Shown: one piece after another, positions 23,129 to 35,723 of the stretch
Layout of the letters: each line of letters begins with the position of its first letter
Numbering within the stretch: position 1 is the stretch's first letter
NCBI RefSeq assembly: GCF_000208745.1
Contig: NC_030852.1
Location: 21,693,509 to 21,757,508, forward strand
Length of the DNA: 64,000 bases
Origin: Theobroma cacao
Lineage: Eukaryota; Streptophyta; Magnoliopsida; Malvales; Malvaceae
Direction: 5' to 3'
Made by a program: the position numbers and the translations under genes
The notes under the pieces: model-generated
What the model saw: only the letters and a program-made list of their open reading frames with translations
The model's database searches: none
What the model was told of the DNA's origin: nothing

Positions 23129-24287
23129 GTTGGGGATTCAAATCATGCTATAGTGATCATATCCAGTGAAATATTATTAAAATTTTAACCCCTTAGGTTA
23201 TGGATCACTTAAAATTGAAACTAATATAGAAAGACCATAAGAGAAAGATTTTAAAATACTTGAAAGTTTGGTGTTTGCTTTCTTTGGTGGAGTCTTCCTT
23301 CGCTTTTCGCTTTTGACTTTTGTACACCAACTAGGATTTATCAAACCATAACAACACAATTATCCTGCCTCTAATGGTGATCCACATAGTGATTTGTCGA
23401 AATCTCTACACTAAGAGTGTGTGAATCTCTAAGCCAAAGTTTGTGCTAGCAAATTCTCAACTTTGAACTCCCTTGTGTTTCTCTCTTTTGGTTGTGATCT
23501 TATCTCAACACATAAAAAAATAAAACAGAACTCTTTTGTATGTTCAAGACGTGGCTAAAGGATTCTTTTATAGAGTGAATTCACTTACTTCATATTCAAT
23601 AAGGATTAGAAAATGTCCTAGGCTAATTGGGCCTTCGTATAATATTCCATCAAATCATATTTGATTTAGCCCATTATTTAATTGGATTAAGCATTTATAA
23701 AATCAATTAGATCACATCCAGACTCGTAGAGGTGAAATCAAAGCATGACAATTCATGTATAAGATGTCCTGGTATCACAAGTTTAAGGATTACTTACACT
23801 ATTGACACATGAGAGTATTTTTATAGACACTTGAGTGAAATACCAAATGAAACTCTCATAGAGGGTCATGTTAAGTGAACTTGTTCCTTAACAAACACTT
23901 ACATACTATTCCCAAGTATCTTACATACTTCAACCTATGAGATCAGTTGCTTACTTCCAAAATAAGGAGGCTTAGCATGTACCAGCCTTTGAGATTATCA
24001 ATGTCCTTATTCTTAACAATACAATGACTAGGAACATATTTAGGATCAAGGCTTTGTTACATAAAAATCTCATAATTATAACCTTTATAATTTCTTTGCA
24101 AGGCCATTATGTTCCAAGGACTTTATCTATATAAGTCTCTCATAATTCTTTATAAATAAACTCATGGATAAAAAAATATCTCATACATTAGATAGAATAT
24201 TTATAATGTATTTAACATGGAATATGACTAATTAATGTAGTGTTTTACAAGCGCAAAACCGATTGCCTTGCAGGGCTTATATTAACA
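23129..24287 (-). repeat. 3' LTR of copia D (deleted form)
   Basis: It starts TGTTGGGG at 23129 and ends ATTAACA at 24287 (plus-strand reading). It aligns with the 5' LTR, but about 470 bp, present at about 31510-31980 of the 5' LTR, is missing at about 23719. The join is between CACATCCAG and ACTCGTAGAGG. The solo LTR at 35724-37371 keeps this segment, so the loss is specific to this LTR. Confidence 0.88.
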
Positions 24288-24744
24288 ATCTCCAACTAGC
24301 ACTAAAGCCAATCGCTCATGTATCTAATACCAAAGCCTACAAAGTTAGGGATGGCAATGCGTACCGGTTATAGGGTACCCATGGATACTTGACCTGATTA
24401 TATATGGTTAGGGTACCCTATAATCAGGTTTGGGATTGAGTTCGGGTAATGATTTCACTACCCATATCGGGTTCGGGTACCATCCTTTGGGTACCCATTA
24501 CCTGAACCCGATTATAATTTATAAATATTTTTTATTATTTTAATAATTAAATTAAAAATTTACAAATTTTACCAAATTCACAAGCAATTCTTTTTGTCAA
24601 AAACTAACAAATATATGAAAAGTATGGTTACTCAAATTATTAATGTGATGACATTAATATATTTAAATTAAAAAATTATTAGATTGTTAATTATGTTTAA
24701 ATAATATGAATATTATATCATATTATAAAGGAATATAATTACTA

Positions 24745-25610
24745 TTATATATATACTTTTAATATAAATATATTTACTTTCTATTTTGTGTTAACATTGT
24801 AAAAATTATAACTCATAAAATTATTAATTACAATATATATACCTTTGTTTATATAAACTTATAACATATAAATCTAAAGGAAAGTTATGANNNNNNNNNN
24901 NNNNNNNNNNNNNNNNNNNNNNNNNNNNNNNNNNNNNNNNNNNNNNNNNNNNNNNNNNNNNNNNNNNNNNNNNNNNNNNNNNNNNNNNNNNNNNNNNNNN
25001 NNNNNNNNNNNNNNNNNNNNNNNNNNNNNNNNNNNNNNNNNNNNNNNNNNNNNNNNNNNNNNNNNNNNNNNNNNNNNNNNNNNNNNNNNNNNNNNNNNNN
25101 NNNNNNNNNNNNNNNNNNNNNNNNNNNNNNNNNNNNNNNNNNNNNNNNNNNNNNNNNNNNNNNNNNNNNNNNNNNNNNNNNNNNNNNNNNNNNNNNNNNN
25201 NNNNNNNNNNNNNNNNNNNNNNNNNNNNNNNNNNNNNNNNNNNNNNNNNNNNNNNNNNNNNNNNNNNNNNNNNNNNNNNNNNNNNNNNNNNNNNNNNNNN
25301 NNNNNNNNNNNNNNNNNNNNNNNNNNNNNNNNNNNNNNNNNNNNNNNNNNNNNNNNNNNNNNNNNNNNNNNNNNNNNNNNNNNNNNNNNNNNNNNNNNNN
25401 NNNNNNNNNNNNNNTATTATATATATTAAAATAATTTTGTACGTGTGTGTGTGTGTGTGTGTATGTACTTTAAATATAAACATATTTACTTTCTATTTTG
25501 TGTAAACATTACAAAAATTATAACACATAAAATTATGAATTGCAATATATATACCTTTGTTTAATAAACTTATAACATATAAATCTAAAGAGAAGTTATG
25601 AGATTAGAAT
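24745..25610 (+). repeat. Direct duplication spanning the N gap
   Basis: About 145 bp left of the gap (24745-24890, ACTTTCTATTTTGTGTTAAC... AAAGTTATGA) is repeated right of it (about 25463-25606) with several differences. The copies are diverged, so this is a real tandem repeat of roughly 0.7 kb period rather than contig overlap. Confidence 0.75.
24891..25414. other. Assembly gap, 524 Ns
   Basis: Unknown sequence. It is flanked by a diverged direct repeat and a (GT)n run at about 25444-25461, which explains why assembly failed. Any reading frame across it is meaningless. Confidence 0.99.
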
Positions 25611-25786
25611 AGCTAATTGGGTAATTGGGTACCCATGAAGAAGATTTTAATAATTTTTTTATCTAATTGGGGGTAGTAATTTTTCAAATTATTCAGGTAG
25701 CTAATAGGGTTAGGGTATTTGATTTTTAATAGGGTTAGGGTTGGGGTATCTTGAAATTAACAGATATCCTACTCGTTGACATCTTA

Positions 25787-28610
25787 CACCAAGTGCCGAT
25801 CATGTTTCCATTGGGATAGAACGTTAGTGAGAGGGTTAGCTAAATTGTCCTCCGTGGGTACCCTCACTATAATAATATCACCTCTTCCAATGTTATCCTT
25901 TATCAGGTGATAACATCACAAAACATGTTTAGACCTTTGATGAGACCTCAATTCTTTTGCTTGGGTATTGGCTTCATTGTTGTTATAATACAAAGTTACA
26001 AAATCAACAATGTTAGGAACCACACCAAGTTCAGTTACGAACTTTTTGATCCAAACTCCCTTATTTGTTGCCTTAGACGCGGATATGTATTCAACCTTGG
26101 TTATTGTTTGCTTGGAACTTTTCTAGCTAATAGCACTGCCATTTTAGGTTAACATAAACCCACTTTGTGATTTGCTGTCATCCTTATCGGATTGGAATGC
26201 ATCATCTCCATATCCTTTAGCTTGGAGTTCAGCCCCTCCATAGACCAAGAAGACATCCTTAGTTATTTGTAAGTACTTAAGGATATTTTTCACAACAATC
26301 TAGTGACTCTCACTTGGATTCGATAGGCATTTGCTTGTGACACTCAAAACATATGCCACATTTGGTCTAGTACATAACATGGCATACATGATGGATCCTA
26401 TAACTGATGCTTACGGTATCCTATCCATCCTCATCCTCTCATCTTGTGTTTTCGGACACATATCCTTTAAGAGATGAATGCCATCTGACATAAGCAAGTG
26501 TCCCTTCTTGGACTCGTTCATGCTAAATCTTTTTAGCACCATGTCTATATAAGTGGATTAGGATAATTCTAGCAGCCTCTTTGATCTATCTCTATAAATC
26601 CTTATTCCCAGAATATAGGCTGCGTCTCCCAAAACCTTCATGGGAAAATTGTTTGGATAGCCAGATCTTGACAGTTTGTAGTATTGGTATATCATTTTCT
26701 ATTAGTAGTATGTCATCAACATAAAGTACTAAGAATACACCTACTTGTCCATTTACCTTCTTGTAAACACACGGATCATCAGGATTCTTGACAAAATCAT
26801 ATTCTTTAATAGTTTCATTAAATTTGATGTTCTAGCTCCTAGATGTTTGCTTTAGCTTGTAAATAGACTTTTGGAGTTTGCATACTTTATGCTAATTCTC
26901 CTTGGATGTAAAACCTTCAGGTTGTGTCATATACATTTCCTCTTGCAAATTCTTGTTAAGGAATGCTGTTTTTACATCCATCTGCCATATCTCATAATCA
27001 TAGTATGTAAAAATAGCAAGTAAAATGCAAATGGGTTTAAGCATGGCTACAAGTGAGAAGGTTTCCTCATACTCGATTCCTTCAACTTGGTTATAACCTT
27101 TAGCAACCAACCTAGCCTTGTGCATTTGTACATTATCGTCCAGTCAGCCTTTATCTTAAAGACCCATTTATAACTTATGGGTTTTACCTTTTTAGGTGTA
27201 TCAACCAAAGTCCATACTTGGTTCACATGCATGGCATCCATTTCAAATTTCATGGCCTCTAGCCACTTATCAGAATCAATATAAGATATTGCTTCTTTAT
27301 AAGTAGTATGCTCTTCGTCAATTGGAAAAGCATCTCTTTCCAGCATAAATTTATATATCTCTGAAGGTTGTCTCTATCTCATAGATCTACGGAGCATTTA
27401 TGTTTCTTAAGCATTGGTTTGAGCATCCAATGCTTCAACCGTCAGTTTACGTTCCATAGGGATGTTGGTTTGTGGTTTTTGAACCTTTTCAAGAATTATT
27501 TTACTCCCACTAGTCCTTTCAAGTAAAAAGTCTTTCTCCAAGAAAGTGGCATGTTCGAGACAAACACTTTTTGCACAATGGGATTGTAAAAATAGTATCC
27601 TATAGTTTGTGTAGGATACCCTACAAACTTGCATTTGTTTGATCTAGCTCCAAGCTTATCAGACGATGTACATTTCACATAAGCCATACATCTCTTAATC
27701 CTTGTATAAGACAAGCTTAGCCTTTTGCCATACCACATCTCATTTGGTGTCTTATCAACCAATTTGGTTAGAACCTTATTAAAAAGGTAAGTAGCAGTCT
27801 CTAGGGCATATCCTCAAAAGGATATAAGAAGGTCTGCCCTACTCATCATGGAATGAATTATGTCCAACTGGGTTTGGTGTCTCATCTCAGATAGTCCATT
27901 ATGTTGTGGAGTTCCAGGTGAGTCCATTGTGACAGAATCTCATGTTCCATCAAATAATCCAAAAACTCCTGGCTAAGATATTCTCATCCTTGATTCGATT
28001 TAAAAGTGGGAATACTCTGCCTAATTTGTTTCTCAACCTCAGCCCTAAACTCTTTGAACTTTTCAAAAGCTTCAGACTTGTACTTCATGAGGTACACAAA
28101 AACAAATCTAGAATAGTCATTTGTAGACGTAATGAAATATGAATAACCTCCTCTAGCTAGTGTGTTTAAGGGTCTACATATATTTGAATGTATTAGCCCT
28201 AAGATCACGCTTGCTTTTTCACCTTTTCCAGTAAACGTAGTCTTAGTCATCTTACCAAGGAGACAACATTCACAAGTTCCATATGATTCATAATCAAATG
28301 GATTTAGAAAATTTTGTTTATATAACTTAACTATCTTTGTCTCATTGATATGATCAAGTCTACAATGCCAGATATAGGTTTTATTTGGATTATCGTTTCT
28401 AGCTTTCTTGACATCTATATTGAGCATTGGGCTATTAGGATCCATAACATAAAGTCCTTCATGACATTTTACGGATCCATAAAAGATATCATTTAGAATA
28501 ACAGTGCAACAATTGCCCTTCGTACTAAATTCGAAATCATCATTTTTAGCTAGGTATGTAACCAAAATGATGTTTCTAGCTAATGTTGGTGCACAATAAC
28601 ACTCTTTCAT
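25787..28610 (-). pseudogene. Copia D pol relic: GAG-pre-integrase, integrase, RT, RNase H
   Basis: Reading from 28610 downward, the GAG-pre-integrase region has HCRLDH and the CECC pair. The integrase core follows (about 28200-27780), then the linker, RT (about 27290-26650, with YVDD at 26712-26723 intact) and RNase H to about 25790, ending with the EDNLANPLT motif. The first integrase Asp reads Asn (HSNIC) and the second also reads Asn (KSNQG). Several frameshifts and stops are present. This is a dead polyprotein. Confidence 0.88.
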
Positions 28611-30890
28611 TTATTGAGAGCTTTTCTCAAAATGATATACCAGTCCAAACATTTTAGACTAATGGCAACAAGTATGTCAAGCAAAGTAGTGATTATTATT
28701 ATACTTATTCTAACAACTTACAAATATAGAAAAAGTATTTGTATTAGTTTTTCAAGTTATTAACCAATTTAAGATGAGACATTAAATCTTACATTGATTC
28801 TCCCACCAATTTTTCGTAATAATAGCCCTCACATGGAAATCTCTACTAGGCATTTCTAACAGGTTAGGACCCCTTTTGACTTATTGCAATATTAAGTGAC
28901 TCAACAAATCAAAATAAACCTAATTAGGTAGATAACATAGCTTATCAATTGCATCCCTATGCAACTCCCAGATTAGTTAGGTAACAACTCATTGTTTAAA
29001 TGCATCATATGCATTTCACCTAACCTTACCTCTAAGACCATGTGGTAATGTGTGACACATCTGAACCACACAGTTTAGTTGAGTAAGACTCACCAATAAC
29101 TCAATCGTGCCCGTGTAAAAGTTGGACCTTGAGTGATTAAACAAGTCTTCAATTAAAAGGATAGCTTGGTTATCTTGTTATATGATGGAAGGCAACTTAA
29201 TCATGCGAAGTATGTGACTCAATATTTTAATGAGGAATTTCTATTGTTGCTTTTATCTTGTTATTTAGGTCTCGTCGAATGGCATGCATAGCATTTATAA
29301 TATTGCATAAAATAAATGTATCACATGTTAACTACATAGGATGATTATGGACTTTATCTAATCTAGCTTCCTTGAGCCATCAAAGGAAACTAGTTTGGTC
29401 AAATCCTAAGAGATTACATACAAATATCACCATATCTTGTAGTCTTGTAATCATCATGTCTCCTTGGCTTTTTTGTCCTTCATTCTTGGAATTACAAAAT
29501 TTCCTTCCTAATCTAATCCTATGAATTCTAATTACATATATGTAAAGAAACCTCAAGTTACATTTGAGGGGAGTAAGATGAGAAGAGAATTTTACAACTC
29601 TTGAATAAAATAGAGGAAAGGTAGGGCACACACTTCCTATTTATAAAATAAATACAAAATGCATTCAACCATAATCATCCATAGCACATTATAGTGGTCT
29701 AAGTCCGTAATCATCTTTATAGATTCAAAATCATATGATGAACATATAAAACTTATGTTTAATTCAAATTGAAGACCTTATATGTCATTTGGCAATAATA
29801 TCACTCAACCTTTAAAGATAGTAATCCAAATAATTTGATGTCTTAATCCCATTACAAGTCTTGTGCTAATTTAGAAGTCCTGATTCTACTAGGAATTCAA
29901 TTAAGCATATATTTAGTAATCTTAAACCTTTTAGGACTATGAATTTAAATCTGATCCTTATTTTCAATAGGAGTCCTAATCATATTAGAAATTTAATATT
30001 CACAAGGAATCCTAATTCAATTAGGCTTTCTAATCTTATTTGACAATTTAATCATTTTTTTCCTCAATTTTACAATCTTAGTCCAACTAGAATTAGATCT
30101 TTATGGCCAAGAGTCCTATTTCTTTTCCAAATTGATTTTAGAATTTAATTTGGGACAATCTTAAACTCTTTAGGACATATTCCACTACAATTAGGAGTCT
30201 AAATCTAGGTCGCAATCAAATTAATACAACCCTTAATTACACAGAGAAGAAATTGCACAAGCTAGTCCAATTTTATTAAGTCTGCATCACTTATGCTGTC
30301 CTAAAATCTTTAGAGCTCCATCCTCCATTGTTTGCTTTGATTTTGGCACCAATTCAGAAACATCCCATGTCCCAAACATCATGCCAAAAAGCTTTCAAAA
30401 CCTCAACAAATTTGGAGTACAAACAGCCATGATTTTACAAGAGTCATTGTCACACAAGAATAAAATTCCAGCAAACTATTTGTGTAGAAACATCCTCAAA
30501 TCACCACCCAAATGAGGTGATTAAATGCTGTAAATTTTCAGAGGTTGAGATCATCCTTTTTAAATTCTACCCTAAAAAAATCACACGCAAACTTCATCTT
30601 AAAGTCTCTAAAAAAAAATTTCTAAAATATTTCATGTTATGCTATCAGATTTTTCAGATTTGAATTCTCTTAAAACAAATCTATAAAATCTTTAAGGACT
30701 TATTAAATCTAGATTTTAAATCTATAAATCAAGACTTTAAAGGTCTTTTGAAACAAAATCAGATTTGAAAATCCATTCAGAATTGTTCTCAAAAAATTTT
30801 TCAAACTTTGCATCAAATCGACATATAGCCAAAAACAATTTTTGTAATCTTCAACAACTAAACATAAAACTAGATTAAATCAATTAAAGG
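28611..30890 (-). other. Non-coding internal region of copia D where gag is expected
   Basis: Between the primer binding site and the pol relic lie about 2.3 kb without a recognisable gag domain or zinc knuckle in any frame. Sequence is AT-rich and stop-dense. Either gag has decayed beyond recognition or was replaced by unrelated sequence. Confidence 0.6.
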
Positions 30891-30892
30891 AA

Positions 30893-30904
30893 GCTCTGAT
30901 ACCA
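30893..30904 (-). other. Primer binding site of copia D
   Basis: The minus strand reads TGGTATCAGAGC one base inside the 5' LTR. This is the standard match to the initiator methionine tRNA 3' end used by plant copia elements. Confidence 0.9.
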
Positions 30905-30905
30905 C

Positions 30906-32530
30906 TGTTGGGGCTTAAAATCATGCTAAGGTGATCTTATGCAATGGAATATTGTTAAAATATTTATCTCCTAAGCCATGGATCACTTTAATTGAAACTA
31001 ATATAGAAAAACCATCAAAGAAATATTTCGACATGCCTGAAAGTTTGATGTCTGCTTTCTCTAGTGGAGTCCTCCTCAAATTTTTTCTTTTGACTTTTGT
31101 ACACTAACTAGGATTTATCAAACTATAGCAGCACAATTGTCCTGCCTCTAATGGTGATCTACATAGTGATTTGTTGAAATCTCTTCACTAAGAGTGTGTG
31201 AATCTCTAAGCCAAAGTTTGTGCTAGCAAACTCTCAACTTTGAGCTCCCTTGTGTTTCCTTCTTTTTGGCTGTGATCTTATCTCAACATATGAGAAAATA
31301 AAATAGAACTCTTCTGTATGATCAAGAGGTGGCTAAAGGATTCTTTTATAGAGTGAATTGACCTACTTCATATCCAATAAGGATTAAAAAATATCTTGGG
31401 CTAATTAAACCTTTGTTTAATACTCCATCAAATCATATTTGATTTAGACCAATGCTTAATTAGATCAAGCCTTTATAAAATCAATTAAGATCACATCCAG
31501 TTGAATTTAAATTGATTTTGACAATTTACCTTATGTGTGTGATCCATTAGGTACCCAACATGTTAGCGATAGATATAAATTAATTCAATTAAGAAGTTAT
31601 ATTTATATTTATAGATCATGAGCGATATCTACCAATACATTATGACCACCCAAATGTTAGAAGAGTTAATTTGGTTTGACTAACGTTTCAGTGTCTAGTA
31701 TCTCAGTGTAATTCAATCCTTTCATCATGTATCTCGAATAGATAGAAAGCCTAGCTTGATGTCTACTTTCTAACTTATCCATATTAGTCTTGTAGCTTCT
31801 GTATTGACCTATCAAGATTGCCTTGCCTAAGGACTTTTAATCAATATAAACCAAGAGTAAATGAGATATGTTTCCTTCAAATCACTCGGGGTGATGAATC
31901 CTCTCTAGACTACTTATTCATCTTTGTATGCTTCATTCTATACCTAAAAGCACTCTGTTTAAGCATCTGGTTGCCTCTAGACTTGTAGAGGCGAAGTCAA
32001 AGCATGACAATTCACGTACAAGATGACCTGGTATCACAAGTTTAGGGATTACTTACACTACTAACACATGAGAGTATTTCTGTAGACACTTGAGTGAAAT
32101 ACCAATAATGGGTCATGTTCGGTGAACTTGTTCTTTAACAAGCACCCACATACTACCCCCAAGTGTCTCGTATACTTCAACCTATGAGATCAGTTACTTC
32201 CAAAGTAAGGAGGCTTAGCATGTACCAGCCTTTGAGTATTATTAATGTTCTTATTCTTGACAATACAATGACTAGGAACATATTTAGGAACAAGGCTTTG
32301 ATGCATAAGAATTTCACAGTTATAACCTTTATAATTTCTTTGTAAGGCCATTATGTTCCAAGGACTTTATCTACATAAGTCTCTCATAACTCTTTATAAA
32401 TAAACTCATGGATAAGAAATACTTCATGCATTATATAAAATATCCATAATGTATTTGACATGAAATATGACTAATTAATGTAGTGTTTTACAAGCACAAA
32501 ATCAATTGGCTTGCAAGGCTTACACTAACG
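30906..32530 (-). repeat. 5' LTR of copia D (full length, 1,625 bp)
   Basis: Plus-strand reading starts TGTTGGGG and ends CTAACG; the expected terminal CA is changed to CG. It is followed by the TSD ACACA. It holds the 470-bp segment missing from the 3' LTR. Confidence 0.88.
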
Positions 32531-33520
32531 ACACAAAGTACTTTTATTCGAGAAAAAAAAGATACTTGATGGTATCCTTTTGATGAATGAAGTCATCCAC
32601 TATATGAAAAAGAATAAGGATATATTAGGGAGAATAATTCTGAAGTTGGATTTCAAGAAATCTTATGAATCCATTGAATGGTCTTTTTTGTTATAGGTGA
32701 TCAAAAAGATGGATTTTAGCTCTAAATGAATTGGGTGGATTCATGAGTGTATCTCAATAGGTTATGCCTTCATTTTGGTATATAGTCACCAACAGTGAAA
32801 TTTGAAATGCAAAAGTATCATTTGTAAAGGGACTTTCTTTCCTTTTTCTTATTGATTATAGTCACGGAAGTGCTTGATCTTTTTCTTGCAAAGGCTAAGG
32901 ATTTTGGCTACTTTAAAGGTATCAAAATGACTTAAGGGGGATGGTCAATATCATACTTCCAATTAGCAGATAATATCATTATTTTTTGCGAAGCCGATCG
33001 TACAAGTTTGTTAAACTTAAAAGGAATCCTTTTAGCTTTTAAGATGATATCTAGTATAAAGATAAATTTCAAAAAGACTTGCTTGTTTCCTATTAAAGTG
33101 TCTTTAGAGCAGAGTGAGAATCTTGCCATTATTTGCAATTGCAATTTGAGCTCTTTTTTTCTTTATATTTAGGAATTTCTCTTTGTACTTATTTGAGAAA
33201 AGCAACTATTTGGAGCCTAATGATTAAAAGATTTCGAGAAAGGTTAAGTAGATGAAAAAGAATGTTTCATTCTTTTGTTGGCAATGGTGCTCTTATGAAC
33301 TCTACACCATCTTTTTTGCTCTTATTTTACCATTCAATCTTTAAAGCTCTAAAAGGTGTGATAAGGAAGTTGGATTCTTTGTGTAGGGCATTTCCCTTTG
33401 GGGCAACAATGAAAAGCAACGAAAGATTGTGAAAGTAAAGGAAGTGATATCTACACTAAAATGATTGGGTGGCTTGGACATTGCAAACATAATAAATAAA
33501 AACTTGCTACTATTTTCATT
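32531..33520 (+). mobile_element. LINE relic D, part 2 (RT palm)
   Basis: The frame continues directly from part 1 after one TSD. It shows ILDGILLMNEVI, then KLDFKKSYESIEW, then the usual catalytic ADD box changed to ADN (about 32965-32973), and GGLDIANIINKN at the thumb. The catalytic Asp of the KLDxxKAYD motif also reads Glu. Many stops. It is interrupted near 33520 by LINE E and resumes at 39645. Confidence 0.82.
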
Positions 33521-33774
33521 ACTTTTTTTCTTTTTTTTTGCATGCTTAATTTATACCTATTGGTCTTGGTGCTCTAGCTTCTAACTAGTTAATAGTGACA
33601 AACTATAAGCAAATGAGGTGATATGAGAAAGTTTAAGCGATAAGGTATGGGGGTTGGACGGATGGAAAGGGTGAGTTAAGGAGGTCATGAAATGCAAAAA
33701 GTGTTGTGAATGAAGCACATGAGAGGGTAAGAGAATAAAAAAGTAAACAAGATGAAAAGGGTGGAGCGGAGACG

Positions 33775-34047
33775 GTGTTTATGAACAACGTTCCATCACA
33801 AGTAAGATGGAGAGAGCTAGGATCGATTTGTCAAAGATATGGGGAAGGTACTCGATGTTTTATCCCACTTAAAAGAAGTAGGTGGGGTAGAAAGATCGAG
33901 TTTGTTAAATTTAGGTTTGTGGTAGAGGTTAACAAGGCAGTGTGGGAACTAAACGGTTCATGGTTGCAATATTACAAATTAGGGATAAATATAGCTAGAT
34001 TCGATGTCAGAGATGCATATTGCAGAAAGATGATCACTCAGGTATAA
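33775..34047 (+). pseudogene. LINE E ORF1, RRM-like N-terminal part
   Basis: 90 open codons with the RRM-type pattern found in ORF1 of many plant L1 LINEs: a VPxxVRWxxL opening, an aromatic-rich FVKFRFVVEVNKAVWELNG core and a W-L-x-x-K-L-G-I-N end. It probably binds the element RNA. The frame is lost soon after 34047; an upstream ATG is not clear. Confidence 0.7.
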
Positions 34048-34426
34048 GAGAACAAAGTCGAGGTGGGGAGAAGGGAGATAGAAAATATGAGAAAAAATGA
34101 AGAACAAAAGGGTGAGTACATAAAGGAGAAGTCCTATATTTAATCTCTGTTAGAGGGGAAGAGAAAAGACACAAATGAAAAGATAAGTGAAACAAAAGGA
34201 ATGAGTTCAAAAATTGTATGTGAAGGTTTTATATAGGAGGAGAGAATGTAGTGGTTAAGACAAAGAATGATTGGAACTTGTAAAAGGCAATCTAAACCAG
34301 AGGTCATCACTAGACATATGGGGATGGATGAAGTCTCTGGTATTGAAGTCAGGCAGTGGTCAAAAAATCAATTTTCCATATCATTTTGGGATAAAGCTTT
34401 CATTGAAACTATGCAAGGATCAAGGT

Positions 34427-35707
34427 TGTTAGATTAATAAGCTCAATATGAATAAATCCAAGAAGGGGGTGAATTGAATTGTTTTAAAAATTTTGAAAAA
34501 CCTTTTAATTTTTAGAAAGATAAAGTCCCTTCTTTAATTCAAATGCTCAATTTGGAGATAAACAAATTAGTTGACCTCTTAATCAATGAAAGAAATTTAA
34601 TTTTCAAGTAAAAGTAAAAGTAGAAAAATCGATAAAAGTATTTTATAAAGGTTTGGCCTCTTTGCCTATGTCTTTTCCCTTAGATTCACTATAGAGTTTA
34701 AAATCCATTGTTTGATCAAGATTAATACCATGCCTTTTGTGTATCAAGCATAACGTTTCAATACAATGCCTTTTTATGGTTAAAGCATAACCACTCTACC
34801 TTTTCTATTAGTTAAGGTATACCACTTAGGCAAGTACAATGAAAGGAATATAGATGCAACTAATATGCATTTCAAAGGCTGAATAAAGAATTTGGTATAA
34901 TGTTTAATGAAAAGATGAGAGTTCAATCAATGCTTGACTAAAAAACTTTAAGAGTTCAAGAAGACTACAATGTGTTTTGAATGAATTCTTGGTTGATTCT
35001 TCTTTCTTGATCTGTGTTTTTAAATCTTTTAAACTTCATAAATGTTGAAAAAGCTTGTATTTATAGTTTCTGAAGTTTCAAGGGTAGTTGGGAGTGCATT
35101 TATTATGAAAATAGTCGTTCTTCTCTCCATTCAAGGTTTCAACGGTCATATTATATCGATACATATGTGAATGTATTGATACATTCCTTTTTATTTTTGA
35201 ATTCCCACCGAGATGTATCAATACATTTGTGTATGTATCGATACATTTGGTCTTGTCTGTAAGGTTCTTGACGTTTTGCTTAAAATGTATTGATACATTT
35301 GTATCGATACTTTAGAGATAGTAAGCACTTCTATTGAAATTGTATCTATTCATTTGTGAGATGTATGAATACTTTTGAGTTAGTGAGCAATCGGTCTTAA
35401 TTCTATCCATACATTTGATAATTTATCGATAGATTGAGTTTGACTTGTTGAATTTTAACTCTATTAATGAACATGTATCGATAGATTTTGAAATCTATCG
35501 ATACTTATCCAAATGTATCGATACACGAAGAACATATATCGATAAATTTGGACCTGAATGCATTTTTTAGAGCCTTTTTCATTTTTTTGTTCTTTTTTGA
35601 ACTCATTTGACATTGTTTGGGGATTTGTAAACTTTGATACTTTAAAACTTGGATGAATTTTTGTCATTTCAAAACATAAAGATGATTTGAATACTACAAA
35701 GTTAACA
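34427..35707 (-). mobile_element. Solo LTR (family C) inserted in LINE E ORF1
   Basis: The plus strand reads TGTTAGATTAATAAGCTC... and ends GTTAACA. The near-identical 5-mers AAGGT (34422-34426) and AGGGT (35708-35712) flank it. An AAGGGGGTGAATTGAATTG block close to its left end is the mirror of the usual copia LTR 3' end, so it lies on the minus strand. It holds a (T)ATCGAT(A) palindrome array. No internal region. Confidence 0.75.
35155..35545 (-). repeat. Array of TATCGATA palindromes, mostly 20 bp apart
   Basis: ATCGAT or one-base variants begin at 35155/35175, 35217/35237, 35289/35303, 35344/35365, 35405/35425, 35477/35497/35517 and 35538. Spacing within doublets is 20 or 21 in all but one case. 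Most boxes extend to a longer near-palindrome, TGTATCGATACA. Confidence 0.88.
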
Positions 35708-35723
35708 AGGGTGGACATGTTAG

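Larger units (their letters stand above)
24346..25786. mobile_element. Non-autonomous hAT-like element inside copia D
   Basis: The left terminus AGGGATGGCAATGCGTACC (from 24347) pairs imperfectly with the inverted right terminus (about 25768-25786). Both ends carry internal GGGTACCC/GGGTTCGGGT-type blocks, a composition common in plant hAT non-autonomous elements. It lies between the pol end and the 3' LTR of copia D. No transposase is visible and the centre is an N gap. No convincing 8-bp TSD was found. Confidence 0.55.
23129..32530 (-). mobile_element. Ty1/copia retrotransposon D, two LTRs, TSD ACACA, no recognisable gag
   Basis: On the minus strand the order is 5' LTR (30906-32530), tRNA-iMet-type primer binding site (30893-30904), about 2.3 kb without a recognisable ORF, a pol relic (25787-28610), an hAT-like insertion (24346-25786), and 3' LTR (23129-24287). 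The element is flanked by ACACA at 23124-23128 and 32531-32535 and splits a LINE RT. Integrase before RT identifies Ty1/copia. Stops, frameshifts and lost catalytic residues mean it cannot move on its own. Confidence 0.9.

Noticed and set aside
24824..25483. Long ORFs on both strands across 24824-25483
   Set aside because: They consist almost entirely of the N gap; no sequence is known.
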